Origin: Roseiarcus sp050012775
GTDB lineage: Bacteria; Pseudomonadota; Alphaproteobacteria; Rhizobiales; Beijerinckiaceae
Direction: 5' to 3'
DNA length: 64,000 nucleotides
Assembly (NCBI GenBank): GCA_050012775.1
Contig: JBEKGN010000001.1
Span: 1-64,000 of the forward strand
Under the pieces are notes generated by a model. That model was not told the DNA's origin and did no database searches. It saw nothing but the letters and a program-made list of their open reading frames with translations. Position 1 is the first letter of the stretch. Every line of letters starts with the position of its first letter. Positions 1-8,748 of this stretch are shown here, one piece after another. A program made the position numbers and the translations under genes.

Positions 1-39
1 GCTGCGATCGTAGCGAGCGCGGTTTTCCTTCGTCCACAT
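1..39 (-). CDS. IS5-family transposase, N-terminal 13 residues only
   Basis: Read on the minus strand, an ATG at 39 opens MWTKENRARYDRS and runs off the window. This opening is typical of IS5-family DDE transposases, as recalled from the family and not searched. Only the start is visible, so no catalytic residue can be checked. The gene reads away from the truncated restriction-like gene next to it, consistent with insertion into that gene. Confidence 0.6.
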   Translation of the reverse strand, partial: MWTKENRARYDRS

Positions 40-76
40 CGGCGGCGGCTCCCCAAAGAATCAGGCCGCCTCCCTT
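1..76 (-). mobile_element. Left-edge fragment of an IS5-family insertion sequence
   Basis: The outer end of an insertion sequence lies here and the rest is outside the window. The stretch from about 40 to 76 looks like a terminal repeat plus short leader in front of the transposase start. The boundary with host DNA is estimated at about 70-80, because the restriction-like gene reading towards it stops abruptly at 80. The exact terminal repeat and target duplication cannot be fixed without the other end. Confidence 0.6.
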
Positions 77-79
77 GAA

Positions 80-670
80 TCACAAATGACTCAGCCGATT
101 CAATATGTTCCCGGACAGACACTTAGAATTCAGCACCTTGGGCCGGCTCTTACCTTTTGCGTCCTTTGTATGCAGGTAAGTGCTAACAGTGAGACCCGTT
201 GCGGTTTGACCGCTGACCGCCAGCGCTATCACAGAGAAGTCCCGTGACAGATGCCTTGCGTAGTGGAGGGCACCGTCTGCCGCGAAGCGCACGACCCGCT
301 TGTTCCGAGCCTCGTCACTTTCGGTGAGGACTACACCGGCCAGGAGTGATTCTAGTTCTGTCGACGCATGGTCCTTCGTGTCCGCCTTGCATTCGACGAT
401 GATCAGAAAGTCCGGGTCGTCCGGGTTGCTGATAATGAATTCTGGAGAGCCCTTACCACCTCCGCCGGTCTTGCTGGCCTGCTTCAGGAGCTTGGTGACG
501 GCCTCGATATTCGTCTTTTGTTCGTCCACCTTCACTGAGTTAGAAATGTCGAAGTAGCCCAGCGCTTGCAATCGTCCCCTGACGAGATTTTCCGTAATGC
601 GCTCGTTCTTCGTCACTTGTCGGCCCTTCTCGTCGCATAACGCCTCGCGAATCCGGGAGAGGCAAATCAC
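80..670 (-). pseudogene. Restriction-like (PD-(D/E)XK) N-terminal fragment cut by the IS
   Basis: A 196-residue open frame with a GTG start at 670. A PEF...DDPDF...VECKA pattern near residues 75-95 fits the PD-(D/E)XK nuclease fold found at the N terminus of type I and type IIG restriction-modification enzymes. Such proteins are normally several times longer and carry a methylase or helicase, neither of which is present. The frame ends right at the insertion-sequence boundary, so I read it as the 5' remnant of a disrupted gene. Base composition is visibly less GC-rich than the neighbours, which suggests transfer. A stand-alone small nuclease is possible but less likely. Confidence 0.6.
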
Positions 671-847
671 TCTTATGCCAAAAGCGATAAAGAAGTCACA
701 CTGGCTCGCCAGTTGATTTCGTTTGAGTCACCCATTCGGGATGTCGGACCGGGTTTCGGTGACACCCGACCAAATCCACAACATCAACCGGCCGCATCGC
801 CGCGAAGCCGCGCCCCGTCCATTCGCCCTACGCCGACGCCCCACGGT

Positions 848-1168
848 TCACGCCGCGCGCGGCTCGATCGCGTCGAGAATGGCGTGGATTTGGCGACGCT
901 TGCGCACAAGATCGAAATCCGCCTGGAGCCCGAGAAAAAGGCCCTCCGAGACGCCGAAATAGCGCGCCAGGCGCAGGTCCGTGTCGGCGCTGATCGACCG
1001 CTTGCCCAGCACGATCTCGTTGATCCGCCGCGGCGGCACGCGCAAGGCGCGCGCCAGTTCGTTCTGGCTCAGGCCCATCGGCTTGAGGAAGTCTTCGAGC
1101 AGAACGTCGCCCGGCGTCGGATTCGGCAACAAATCCGCGTCAGTCGTGATAGTCGACGATTTCGACAT
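848..1168 (-). CDS. higA: HigA-type antitoxin
   Basis: A 106-residue Xre-family antitoxin of the HigA type. The helix-turn-helix lies at about residues 25-75 (PMGLSQNELARAL, then PPRRINEIVLGKRSIS), followed by the usual DTDLRLARYFG segment. It would neutralise the upstream HigB-like toxin and repress the pair. The start overlaps the end of the toxin gene by 29 bases, giving the toxin-first order usual for higBA. A second, divergent higBA pair lies near 56 kb. Confidence 0.88.
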   Translation of the reverse strand: MSKSSTITTDADLLPNPTPGDVLLEDFLKPMGLSQNELARALRVPPRRINEIVLGKRSISADTDLRLARYFGVSEGLFLGLQADFDLVRKRRQIHAILDAIEPRAA

Positions 1169-1424
1169 GAGCGGCGCCTCCTTCGCGCCAGATAAAACAG
1201 ATGCGCCACTGATCGTTGATGCGGATCGAATGCTGTCCCAAGCGATCGGCCTTCAACGCCTCGAGCCGATTGCCCGGCGGCGCCCGCAAGTCGGACAAGA
1301 CGCGAGCGTTGTTGAGAAAGCGCAATTTCCGCAGCGCGGTCGACTGAATCTCCGGCGGCAGTTTTCGACTCCGCCGGCCGGACCAGATGAGCGCGGTTTC
1401 CGGATCGGCGAAGTCACGGATCAT
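1140..1424 (-). CDS. higB: HigB/RelE-type toxin
   Basis: A 94-residue toxin of the RelE/ParE superfamily, HigB branch, expected to cleave mRNA on the ribosome. It shows the family layout: an MIRDFAD opening, RKLRFLNNA, PPGNRLEALKADR and a C-terminal HSIRINDQWRICFIW strand pair ending in VEIVDYHD. It is the first gene of the pair and overlaps higA by 29 bases. A perfect palindrome sits immediately upstream and probably serves for autoregulation. Confidence 0.88.
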   Translation of the reverse strand: MIRDFADPETALIWSGRRSRKLPPEIQSTALRKLRFLNNARVLSDLRAPPGNRLEALKADRLGQHSIRINDQWRICFIWREGGAAHVEIVDYHD

Positions 1425-1432
1425 CGCTTCTT

Positions 1433-1449
1433 ATAACGCATGACGTTAT
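1433..1449. promoter_or_regulatory. Palindromic operator-like site of the first higBA pair
   Basis: ATAACG, five bases, CGTTAT: a perfect 6-5-6 inverted repeat starting 9 bases upstream of the higB start. HigA proteins repress their own promoters by binding such palindromes, so this is the likely operator. No footprint evidence exists, and the promoter elements themselves were not resolved. Confidence 0.5.
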
Positions 1450-1473
1450 GGGGCGCAAGCGGCCAGACAGGCA

Positions 1474-2520
1474 TCAAGCCTGAGCGTCGCCCGTCCCGCC
1501 CCCCTCCCCGCCGACCCCCGGCGCCTCCGCGCGCCGGCTCCCCGCCGGCGCCGCTTCGTCGAGCCAAGCCTCGACGGCGCCGCGGCCGCTTTGATGCAAG
1601 CGCTCGAGAAAGGCCCAGCCGAGGTTTCCCGCGCTCTCGTCCGCGAGCCCGGCGAATTCGTCCTGCGCGGAGATCCGGCCGATGCGCAATCGCCGCAGCT
1701 TGGGCGTCGCGCCGACGAGCATGCCGTATTTGAGCGCCTCGAGCTCGGAATTCAGCGTCGCGTTGAACTGAATCTGTTCGAGCCGTTTGGCGATCTCTCG
1801 CGGCGTCTTGGGCAACCGCTCGGACGAAGTCGGCGTCACCTGCACGATCAGCAGGTTGGCGGCTTTGGAGGCCAGCGCCAGCGGAATGAGCGGCGGATTG
1901 GCGGCGTAGCCGCCGTCCCAATAGGGCTCGCCGGCGATTTCGATGGTGTGGTGAATGAGCGGCAGGCAGGCGGAGGCGAGCACCGCGTCGACCGTCAATT
2001 CCTCATTGGCGAAAATGCGCAATTTGCCGTCGCGCACCCGCGTCGCGCCGATCAGCAGCTTCATCGGCGATCGCGCGCGTAAGCTTTCGAAATCGACCTC
2101 GGCCGCCAGCGCCTCGCGCAGCGGGTTGAGATTGAAGGGATTGAACTGATAGGGCGAAAGCGCGCGCGCGACGAAGCCGAGGCCCGCGCCCAGCGGCGAG
2201 GCGGAAAGCGAGGCCGCGGGCACGAACGCGGCCGCGTCGCTCATCCGTTTCCAGAATCGCGCGAGCCGGGCCTTCGCCCCCTCGCGCCCGCCCTCGAGCA
2301 GCCCCGAGGCGAGCAGCACGGCGTTGACCGCGCCGGCGCTGGAGCCGCTGATGGCGTCGAACGCGATTCCCCGCTCTTCGAGCAGCCGATCGAGCACGCC
2401 CCAGGTGAAGGCCCCGAACGAGCCGCCGCCCTGCAACGCCAGGGAAAGCCGCTGCGGCGGCCAGGCCGGCGCGGGCTCGTCGAGGCCGACGAAGGCGCGC
2501 GCCCTGTTGATCACGTTCAT
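1474..2520 (-). CDS. Patatin-like phospholipase
   Basis: A 348-residue cytoplasmic serine lipid hydrolase of the patatin/RssA family. The three diagnostic elements are present: the GGGSFGAF oxyanion loop, the nucleophile elbow GSSAG, and the DGG motif of the Ser-Asp dyad (YWDGGYAANPPL). I chose the ATG at 2520 because it opens MNVINRARAF shortly before the domain; 16 extra in-frame residues upstream are unlike the family. The C-terminal part is rich in Ala and Gly and is not recognised. Substrate is unknown. It is divergent from the HAD gene and may share its promoter region. Confidence 0.85.
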   Translation of the reverse strand: MNVINRARAFVGLDEPAPAWPPQRLSLALQGGGSFGAFTWGVLDRLLEERGIAFDAISGSSAGAVNAVLLASGLLEGGREGAKARLARFWKRMSDAAAFVPAASLSASPLGAGLGFVARALSPYQFNPFNLNPLREALAAEVDFESLRARSPMKLLIGATRVRDGKLRIFANEELTVDAVLASACLPLIHHTIEIAGEPYWDGGYAANPPLIPLALASKAANLLIVQVTPTSSERLPKTPREIAKRLEQIQFNATLNSELEALKYGMLVGATPKLRRLRIGRISAQDEFAGLADESAGNLGWAFLERLHQSGRGAVEAWLDEAAPAGSRRAEAPGVGGEGGGTGDAQA

Positions 2521-2672
2521 GGTTGGCGCCTTCCGGTTGCGCGACATTCGACAGTAATAATTGTGCACTGCAACATAGGCTTTCCCGTGGCGCCTCGTCG
2601 CAATCCCGCTTCGCCTTTCGCGGGCGCGCGGTGATAAGCTCGGCGGGAAACCCGAGCCGGGGCGGCAAGCCG

Positions 2673-3290
2673 GTGATCTCAGCCGTTCTCTTCGACATGA
2701 ACGAGGTCTTGTGCCGCTACGACCGCGAGGCGCGCATCGCTTGCCTCGCGCGCGTCTGCGCGAAGGCGCCGTCCTTCGTCGAGGCGGCGATCTGGGGATC
2801 GGGCTACGAGGATCTCGCCGATTCCGGGGCGATGGACGCCGAGGCTTACCTCAGCGGCTTCGGCGAGCGCCTGGGCTGCGCGCTGACGCGCAAGCAATGG
2901 ATCGCGGCGCTGCGGGCCGCCGTCACGCCGATTTCCGAAGCGCTGGCGCTCGCCGCGAGAATCGCGCGTGAAACGCGGGTCGCCGTGCTGACCAACAACA
3001 ATTTGCTGGTCGCGCGCGAGATCGATCGCGTCTTTCCCGAGCTGAGGCCAATCTTCGACAAGCGCTTTTTCGTCTCGGCCGAATTTGGCGCGCGCAAGCC
3101 CGACCCCGAAGCCTATAGACGCTGCCTCGCCCGGCTCGGCGCGGCGCCCGCGGCCACGCTGTTCGTCGACGACAGTGCGAAAAACGTCGCCGGCGCCGAG
3201 CGGGCGGGGCTGCACGGGCATGTCTATACGAGCGTCGAGGCGCTGGCGGAAGCGCTGAGGCGCGAGGGATTGCTGCGGGCGGGCGGGTGA
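2673..3290 (+). CDS. HAD-superfamily hydrolase with variant motif I
   Basis: A 205-residue HAD-like protein of the YihX/epoxide-hydrolase N-domain type. Motif I is FDMNEVL, motif II is VLTNNN, motif III lies at SAEFGARKPDPEAY (Lys then PDPE), and motif IV is LFVDDSAKN. The canonical second aspartate of motif I is Asn here, so the usual general acid is missing and phosphatase activity is uncertain. The GTG at 2673 is preferred because it starts directly at the first beta strand; the in-frame ATG at 2523 would add 50 residues of no family character. Confidence 0.75.
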   Translation: MISAVLFDMNEVLCRYDREARIACLARVCAKAPSFVEAAIWGSGYEDLADSGAMDAEAYLSGFGERLGCALTRKQWIAALRAAVTPISEALALAARIARETRVAVLTNNNLLVAREIDRVFPELRPIFDKRFFVSAEFGARKPDPEAYRRCLARLGAAPAATLFVDDSAKNVAGAERAGLHGHVYTSVEALAEALRREGLLRAGG

Positions 3291-3334
3291 GAATGGACGG
3301 AGTTGGCAAACGGTTCCGCGGACCGCCAACCGCC

Positions 3335-3472
3335 GTCATGCCCGGCCTTGCGCCGGGCATCCACGCCCTCAGGCCGCCGCGCCGCCCGAAGCCGAGCCGC
3401 GCGGCCCCGGCCCTATCCTGCACGTCATCGCAAGCTTCACCGCGTCATGACCGGGACAAGCCCGGTCATGAC
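3335..3472. repeat. Two copies of a REP-like palindrome (family A)
   Basis: Two palindromic units built on GTCATG-CCCGG...CCGGGC-ATCCACG occur at 3335-3366 and 3444-3472. The same family recurs at 26339-26370, 26417-26448, 52146-52177 and 52198-52228. The roughly 360 bases between the HAD gene and the PhaC-like gene hold these units and no convincing gene. They probably form stem-loops at the ends of the converging transcripts. Confidence 0.75.
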
Positions 3473-3563
3473 GCGTCCAGGCATCGGCAAATAGCCGCAA
3501 AGGCGGCGCTGGCTCTTGGTCCGCACATCGTGTTGGCGACGAAAAGCGGCCGACCCCGACGCT

Positions 3564-3671
3564 TCAGCGGCGGCGACAGCGCTGCTGCACGACCGCGCCG
3601 CGCAGAAGGAAGCCGGCCAGCACGCTCAAGGCGGCGCCGGCGGCGAGGATCAAGGCGGCGCGGCGATCCAT
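3564..3671 (-). CDS. Possible 35-residue single-pass membrane peptide
   Basis: A short minus-strand frame overlaps the end of the PhaC-like gene by 22 bases. It opens MDRRAALILAAGAALSVLAG, then a hydrophobic stretch and a basic tail, which would make one membrane helix. Position and coupling are gene-like, but the length is short enough to arise by chance in GC-rich DNA. No family was recognised. Confidence 0.2.
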   Translation of the reverse strand: MDRRAALILAAGAALSVLAGFLLRGAVVQQRCRRR

Positions 3672-4768
3672 CGCGCGATCCCCGGCCAATCCTCCTTCAG
3701 CGTGCGCGCGCCCATGAACAGGCCGATATGGCCTCCCGGCACGGTCTTCTGAAGGATGCGATCCCTGGGCGTCCCGATATATTTGGCCGCGTCGAGGACC
3801 TGCGCCGGCGCCGTGATGTCGTCGTTGGCGCCGGCGAGCAGATAGGTCGGGCAGACGATGTCGCGCAGGTCGAGCTTGCGGCCCAATCCGAGAAAAGAGC
3901 CTTTCGCGAGCCGATTCTCCTTGAAGAGCTGGGTCATCACCTGCAGGTACCAACGCCCCGGCAGGTCGATCGGATTTTCGTACCAGCTCTCGAACGTCTC
4001 CTCCTTGGCGAGATAGGCGGGGTCGTCGAGGTTTTCGTAGAGATCGACGTAATTCTGGAAATAATGCTGCTCCGGGTGCATGTTCTTCCAGCCCTGCAGC
4101 ATGAACTTGCCCTTCATCAGACCGCCCCCGAGCTGCACCAATTCCTGATAGAAGGAGTCGGGGGATTCGTGGGCCATGCGCTTGATCGGCCCGTCGCCGG
4201 CGTCCGTGTCGATGGGCGCGCCGGCGAGCACGAGCGCGTTCACCTTTTCGGGGAAGCGCGCCGCGATCATCGCCGAGGTCCAGCCGCCCTGGCAAAGTCC
4301 GACGAGATTGACGCGGCCGCCGAGATCGTCGATCGCGACGACGAGCTCTTCGAGGTAGTTGTCGATCTCGAAGTCCTTCATGTCGTCCGTGGCCGACTTC
4401 CAATCGGTCAGCGCGACATGAGCGAGGCCATTGCCTAAAAGCGTCTCGACGAGACTCTGGCCCTTATGATAATCGGCGATCATCGCCGAGTGACCGGCAA
4501 AGGGCGCGTCGACCAGCGTCGCGATCCCGCCGGGCTTGCCGTAGTCGCGCAACGCCATGGTGCGCAGATCGAGCCGCACCTGGTTGGGCGTCGCCAGGAC
4601 GGGCCTCAATTGGTCGTCGATCTTGATCTCCTCTTCGACGAATTTGAGGTTCTTCGCATAAAGCTCCGTACCCTCCTCGACCAAGGCCGCCGCCAACGCC
4701 ATCGGCCAGAACGCCGGCACGCTCGCCTGCGAGAGTTCGGATGATTTGACGGACAGCTTTTTCGGCAT
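3650..4768 (-). CDS. PhaC-like alpha/beta hydrolase (polyhydroxyalkanoate-related)
   Basis: A 372-residue alpha/beta hydrolase related to polyhydroxyalkanoate synthases. The nucleophile elbow is GLCQGG at about residue 157, with Cys in place of Ser as in PhaC. The acid is in the AGANDDIT segment and the histidine in PGGHIGLF. The length fits a class III PhaC-sized protein, but the N-terminal domain of class I synthases is absent. Its role could be polymer synthesis, thiolysis or a depolymerase-like activity. No phaA, phaB, phaE or phasin lies nearby, so I give no gene symbol. The ATG at 4768 opens MPKKLSVKSSEL and no better start is seen. Confidence 0.7.
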   Translation of the reverse strand: MPKKLSVKSSELSQASVPAFWPMALAAALVEEGTELYAKNLKFVEEEIKIDDQLRPVLATPNQVRLDLRTMALRDYGKPGGIATLVDAPFAGHSAMIADYHKGQSLVETLLGNGLAHVALTDWKSATDDMKDFEIDNYLEELVVAIDDLGGRVNLVGLCQGGWTSAMIAARFPEKVNALVLAGAPIDTDAGDGPIKRMAHESPDSFYQELVQLGGGLMKGKFMLQGWKNMHPEQHYFQNYVDLYENLDDPAYLAKEETFESWYENPIDLPGRWYLQVMTQLFKENRLAKGSFLGLGRKLDLRDIVCPTYLLAGANDDITAPAQVLDAAKYIGTPRDRILQKTVPGGHIGLFMGARTLKEDWPGIARWIAAPP

Positions 4769-4887
4769 GACGGTCGCTTTCCTATCGACGGCCGGCGGGA
4801 AGGACGAGACGGGCTGGATTGACTTGCCCTGCCGTTTCTCGCGCGACGTTCACCCATCCTGGCGGCTGCGGGACGACGCGCCGCGCC

Positions 4888-6066
4888 TCACGCCCCCGGA
4901 TAATCCTCGATCCGCCCGATCGCCGGCTCGCGCACTTCGCGCAGCGTTTCGCCCACGCGCTCGACGTCGCGCATGACGCGCAGGACGTTGCGCGAGGCGA
5001 TCTTGGCCAGATCCCGCTCGGAAAAGCCGCGGCGGATCAATTCGGCGAAAAGAAACGGGAAGCGGCCGACGTGTTCGAGGCCGACGGGCTGCGCGCCGCC
5101 GAAGAAATCCGAGCCGATGCCGACGTGATCGATTCCCGCGATCTCCGTGAGATAGACGATGTGGTCGGCGACCTCTTCGAGCGTGGCGCGCGGCGCGGGG
5201 CCGTGGCGCGTCTCCAGCTCGGCGAACTGGGCCTTGGGATCGGCGGCGAGCGGCGCCTTGCCGTAGCCGTCGCGCGAGCGTTTGAGCCAATCGCGCAAGG
5301 CCTGCGAGACGAAGCCGGGCACGAAGGTCGCCATGACCACGCCGCCCTTGTCCCTGAGGCGGCGCAGCACGTCGTCGGGCGCGTTGCGGGGATGATCGCA
5401 CAGCGAGAAGGCGTTGGAATGGGAAAGCAGGATCGGCGCCTCGCTGACGTCCATCACGCGCCTGATGCCCTCGTGCGAGACATGGGCGCCGTCGACGATC
5501 ATGCCGAGCCGATTGCATTCGCCGATCACCGCGCAGCCGAACGCGTTGAGGCCGCGATGGCGCGGCGCGTCGGTCGCCGAATCGACCCAGTCGAGCGTTT
5601 CATTGTGGCAGGGGATCAGCATGCGCACGCCCGCCGCGTGCCAGACGCGCAGCGGCGCCAGGGAATTCTCGAGGCCGACGCCGCCTTCGACCACGATGTA
5701 GGACGCGATCTTGCCGGCGCGCCGGGCGCGGGCGAAATCGGCGGCGCCGCGCGCGGGCAGGAAGACGTTGGGATGGGCCGCCTCGATGCGGCGGATGAGG
5801 TCGATTTGCTCCAGCGCGGTGCGCGCGGGATGCGGCGCGCCGGTCGGCTGGAACGCCGACCAGAACTGCGCGCCGACGCAGCCTTCGCGCAGGCGCGGAA
5901 TATCGGTGTCGCCCTTCTCGTGCACGCGCGTCAGATCGTAGGCGAGGACGTCGCCGCGCGCCTTGGCGTCGTTGCGGACGACCCAGGCCAGGTCGTTGTG
6001 GCCGTCGAACAGCGGCGCGCGCGAAAGAAGCGCCCGCGCCTGGGTCAGAGCCTTGTCGTCCTGCAT
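4888..6066 (-). CDS. Membrane dipeptidase family (M19) peptidase
   Basis: A 392-residue zinc dipeptidase of the M19 (renal dipeptidase) family. The first metal motif is DGHND near residue 20. EGG follows in IVVEGGVGLEN, the conserved histidines lie in DGAHVSHEG and LSHSNAFSLCDHPRN, and the late GIGSDFFGG motif is present. No signal peptide or lipobox is seen, so the enzyme is probably cytoplasmic. It hydrolyses small peptides or D-amino-acid dipeptides in characterised relatives. The gene stands alone between the PhaC-like gene and the T6SS block. Confidence 0.88.
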   Translation of the reverse strand: MQDDKALTQARALLSRAPLFDGHNDLAWVVRNDAKARGDVLAYDLTRVHEKGDTDIPRLREGCVGAQFWSAFQPTGAPHPARTALEQIDLIRRIEAAHPNVFLPARGAADFARARRAGKIASYIVVEGGVGLENSLAPLRVWHAAGVRMLIPCHNETLDWVDSATDAPRHRGLNAFGCAVIGECNRLGMIVDGAHVSHEGIRRVMDVSEAPILLSHSNAFSLCDHPRNAPDDVLRRLRDKGGVVMATFVPGFVSQALRDWLKRSRDGYGKAPLAADPKAQFAELETRHGPAPRATLEEVADHIVYLTEIAGIDHVGIGSDFFGGAQPVGLEHVGRFPFLFAELIRRGFSERDLAKIASRNVLRVMRDVERVGETLREVREPAIGRIEDYPGA

Positions 6067-6106
6067 CGCGTCCCGCTTCCTTGTTTACGAGACGGCGAGA
6101 CAATCA

Positions 6107-6727
6107 TCATTTGCCGCTTCGCGCCAGTGGCGCGTCGGCGGCCTCCAGCTTCGGCGCGATCACGCGAGCCTCTCCCCCTTCGGCGAAGCGAACGCCCGCC
6201 TCGACGCAGGCGCGGACCCACCCCCCGATGGCCCGCGGCTCGCCGCGCGTTATCGCCAACACGATCGCGGCGTTCGCCGCCTGCGCGCAGGCCGCCGGGG
6301 CCGGGATGATCGGTTTCTGATCTGGCGCGCTGACGCTGCCGCCGGACCGGCCGACCGCGAGCGCGAGCCAGGTCGTCGGGAGCTCCTGGTCGCCCGCCAC
6401 GCCGATTTCGAGCGCGGCGCGGCGGCGCTCCTCTTCCGGCGCGCGCACCCAGGCGTCGGCGGCGCGCAAAGCGTCGTCCTCGGCGCGCGGTCCGAGAATC
6501 GCGCCGACGCACTGACGCGCCCACCAGACCGCCTCGCGGCGCGGCAGCAAATAGGCCAAGAACGCGATCGCATCGATCGGCCGCCGCGAGACGAGCAAGC
6601 GTCTGACATAGTCGAGCGGCGTCGACGCGTCGCCCGGAGCGGGCGCGATCCGCCGTAATTCCCTGAACGCTTCGGCGACGTCGCGCGCCGTCGAGAAGCG
6701 AACGCGTGAGGACATCGCGTTGCTCAC
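6107..6727 (-). CDS. DUF6931-like protein coupled to vgrG
   Basis: A 206-residue protein that resembles the DUF6931 family, a group seen beside T6SS genes; this identification is from memory and is moderate. The GTG start at 6727 overlaps the vgrG stop by four bases, a sign of translational coupling. It is alpha-helical and Ala-rich (VRRLLVSRRPIDAIAFLAYL), with no signal peptide or membrane helix. Possible jobs are loading of the VgrG spike, effector adaptor or immunity. I cannot choose between these from sequence. Confidence 0.6.
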   Translation of the reverse strand: MSNAMSSRVRFSTARDVAEAFRELRRIAPAPGDASTPLDYVRRLLVSRRPIDAIAFLAYLLPRREAVWWARQCVGAILGPRAEDDALRAADAWVRAPEEERRRAALEIGVAGDQELPTTWLALAVGRSGGSVSAPDQKPIIPAPAACAQAANAAIVLAITRGEPRAIGGWVRACVEAGVRFAEGGEARVIAPKLEAADAPLARSGK

Positions 6728-8625
6728 ACCGGAATGCCGCTGACCACGGCCGCGGCCGCGACCAGGCTCGGCGTATTGAGAACCGCGCCCACATTGACCG
6801 CCGAGGCGGCGACGTTGACCGCGGCGTCGCCGGTCAAGGTGATCGTCGGCGCCATGATCGTCACGCCGCTCGGCTGGATCATGACCGTCGACACCCCCTC
6901 CATGGACGTCAGCGTGATTCCGGTCGCGTCCATCACGATCTGGGCGAGCGCGCCGCTCGGGCCGACGTTGAGGGTGATCGACTGGAAGGCGTTCAAGGTG
7001 AAATTGCCGCCGCCGGTCGGCCCGCCGACGTTGATCGTCTCGTTCCCGCCGACGGTCTCGGTCTGGCTGCCGTTGATGTCGCGCGTCTCGTCGCCGAGCG
7101 ACTTGAACATCAGCGCCTTCTGCGCCCGCAGCTTGATGTGCTCGTCGCCGGCGGTGTCGTCGAACAGCAGCATGTTGTAGCCGCTGCTGTTCTTGCTCGA
7201 TTTGGTGAGGATCCCCGTGCGCGTCTTCTTGGACGGCAGGTCGGCGACGACCTTGTTCGTTCCGTTATAGACCGAGCCGACGACCACCGGCCGGTCGGGA
7301 TCGCCCTCCTCGTACTGGATCAGCACTTCGTCGCCGATGCGCGGCAGGAACAATGCGCCGCGATGGCTGCCCGCCCAGATCTGCGCGACGCGCACCCGGC
7401 GCGACGCCGTCCTCTTGCGGTCCCAGTAGAACTGCACGCAGATGCGGCCCTGCTCGTCGACGTCGATCTCCTCGCCCTGCTTGCCGACGACGAGCGCCGA
7501 CTGGACGCCGGAGATATAGGGCCGCTCGGCGTCGAGCTCGGCGCGAAACTGGCGGCTGCTCGGCGTGAACTCGAAATTGCCGAGATAGCTCGGCCCGTCG
7601 ACCGTCCCGCCCGCCGAGCGGTAGCGCTGCGCATGAAAGAAATGCGAGCAGGCGACGACGAGATATTCCTGGTTCTCGCCGCCGATCGGGTGCTGGGCCA
7701 GCGTGACCAGACCGCCAGGGAACAGCGAAAGCGCCGAGCCGGTGCCGGTGCGCCGGTCGTCGAGCGACTGCGCCGCCTCCGCCTCGACCTTCGCCAGGTT
7801 CGTGCCGACGCCGCGATCGACGTATCCGCCGGGGTAGTCGTACATTTCCATCGAGTCGTGCGCGTAGCCGCCGGGCTTGTCGGAATCGGCGAGCAGATTG
7901 GCGCCGGGCTTGTTGTAGTCGTACTCGTTGAGCTTGAAGCTGCCGCTTTCGACGGTGCGGCCGCGCGACCAGTCCTCGAGATGCTGCAACTGGCGCCGCC
8001 CGCCCTCGCTGACGGGCACGTAGGGCACGCTCGACAGATCGGCGATCGGCTTGTGGCTCGCCTTCATGTCGGCGAGCACCAGCGTGTGCTTGCCGTCGGA
8101 ATATTCGAAGAAATAGTAGATTCCGTACTTCTCCATCAGGCGGCTGACGAAATCGAAGTCGGTCTCGCGATATTGCACGCAATATTCGAGCGTCGGATAG
8201 GAGGATTTCAGTTCGTCGCGAAAATCGGAAAAGCCGCGGTCCGTGAACACCTGCTTGATGATGTCGCGCGGCGACTTCTGCGAGAAGATGCGGCAGTCCG
8301 ACGTCAGCGAAAGGAGCCACAGCCACGGCCGGATCACGAGCTGGTAGGCGTAGAGCGTGTCGCGTTGGCCCGCCCAGCGCGCCTCGGCGAGCAGCCCGTT
8401 GAAGTAGCGGTCCTTGTCATCGGCCGTCTTCAGTTTGACAGTGACGCTCTTGCCGAGCGCCGCGTTGAAATCGATGTTCGCTTCGGTGGACATCGCCTCG
8501 ATGCGAAACTCGAAGAGTTCGCTCAGCGACTCGCCTCCGTCGAAGCGCGAGAGAGTGAGCTTGTCGTCGCCGAGCGGCGTCGTCAGTTTGCCGACGCGTT
8601 CGTCTTGCGAAAGATTGTCGCCCAT
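6724..8625 (-). CDS. vgrG: T6SS spike protein VgrG (TssI)
   Basis: A 633-residue VgrG, which trimerises at the tip of the Hcp tube and carries effectors. The gp27-like barrel starts at LTLSRFDGGESLSELFEFRI. The mid-region YCVQYRETDFDFVSRLMEKYGIYYFFEY is hallmark VgrG, and the gp5-like OB fold follows (GRICVQFYWDRKR, GDEVLIQYEEGDPDRP). The C terminus is a repetitive beta-helix needle with no enzymatic extension, so this is a structural and not an evolved VgrG. DUF6931 is coupled downstream and the papain-like protease gene lies 123 bases upstream on the same strand. Confidence 0.96.
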   Translation of the reverse strand: MGDNLSQDERVGKLTTPLGDDKLTLSRFDGGESLSELFEFRIEAMSTEANIDFNAALGKSVTVKLKTADDKDRYFNGLLAEARWAGQRDTLYAYQLVIRPWLWLLSLTSDCRIFSQKSPRDIIKQVFTDRGFSDFRDELKSSYPTLEYCVQYRETDFDFVSRLMEKYGIYYFFEYSDGKHTLVLADMKASHKPIADLSSVPYVPVSEGGRRQLQHLEDWSRGRTVESGSFKLNEYDYNKPGANLLADSDKPGGYAHDSMEMYDYPGGYVDRGVGTNLAKVEAEAAQSLDDRRTGTGSALSLFPGGLVTLAQHPIGGENQEYLVVACSHFFHAQRYRSAGGTVDGPSYLGNFEFTPSSRQFRAELDAERPYISGVQSALVVGKQGEEIDVDEQGRICVQFYWDRKRTASRRVRVAQIWAGSHRGALFLPRIGDEVLIQYEEGDPDRPVVVGSVYNGTNKVVADLPSKKTRTGILTKSSKNSSGYNMLLFDDTAGDEHIKLRAQKALMFKSLGDETRDINGSQTETVGGNETINVGGPTGGGNFTLNAFQSITLNVGPSGALAQIVMDATGITLTSMEGVSTVMIQPSGVTIMAPTITLTGDAAVNVAASAVNVGAVLNTPSLVAAAAVVSGIPV

Positions 8626-8748
8626 GAAGTCCTCGTCATTGCTTCAAAACGCGCCGGCGTCCGCGAGGTCGGGTTCGAAAGACGATGCGACCGGCCCGCA
8701 ACCCGACGCGCCGGCGTCCTTCTCCGATCGGTTACGGTCTGACCCTCT

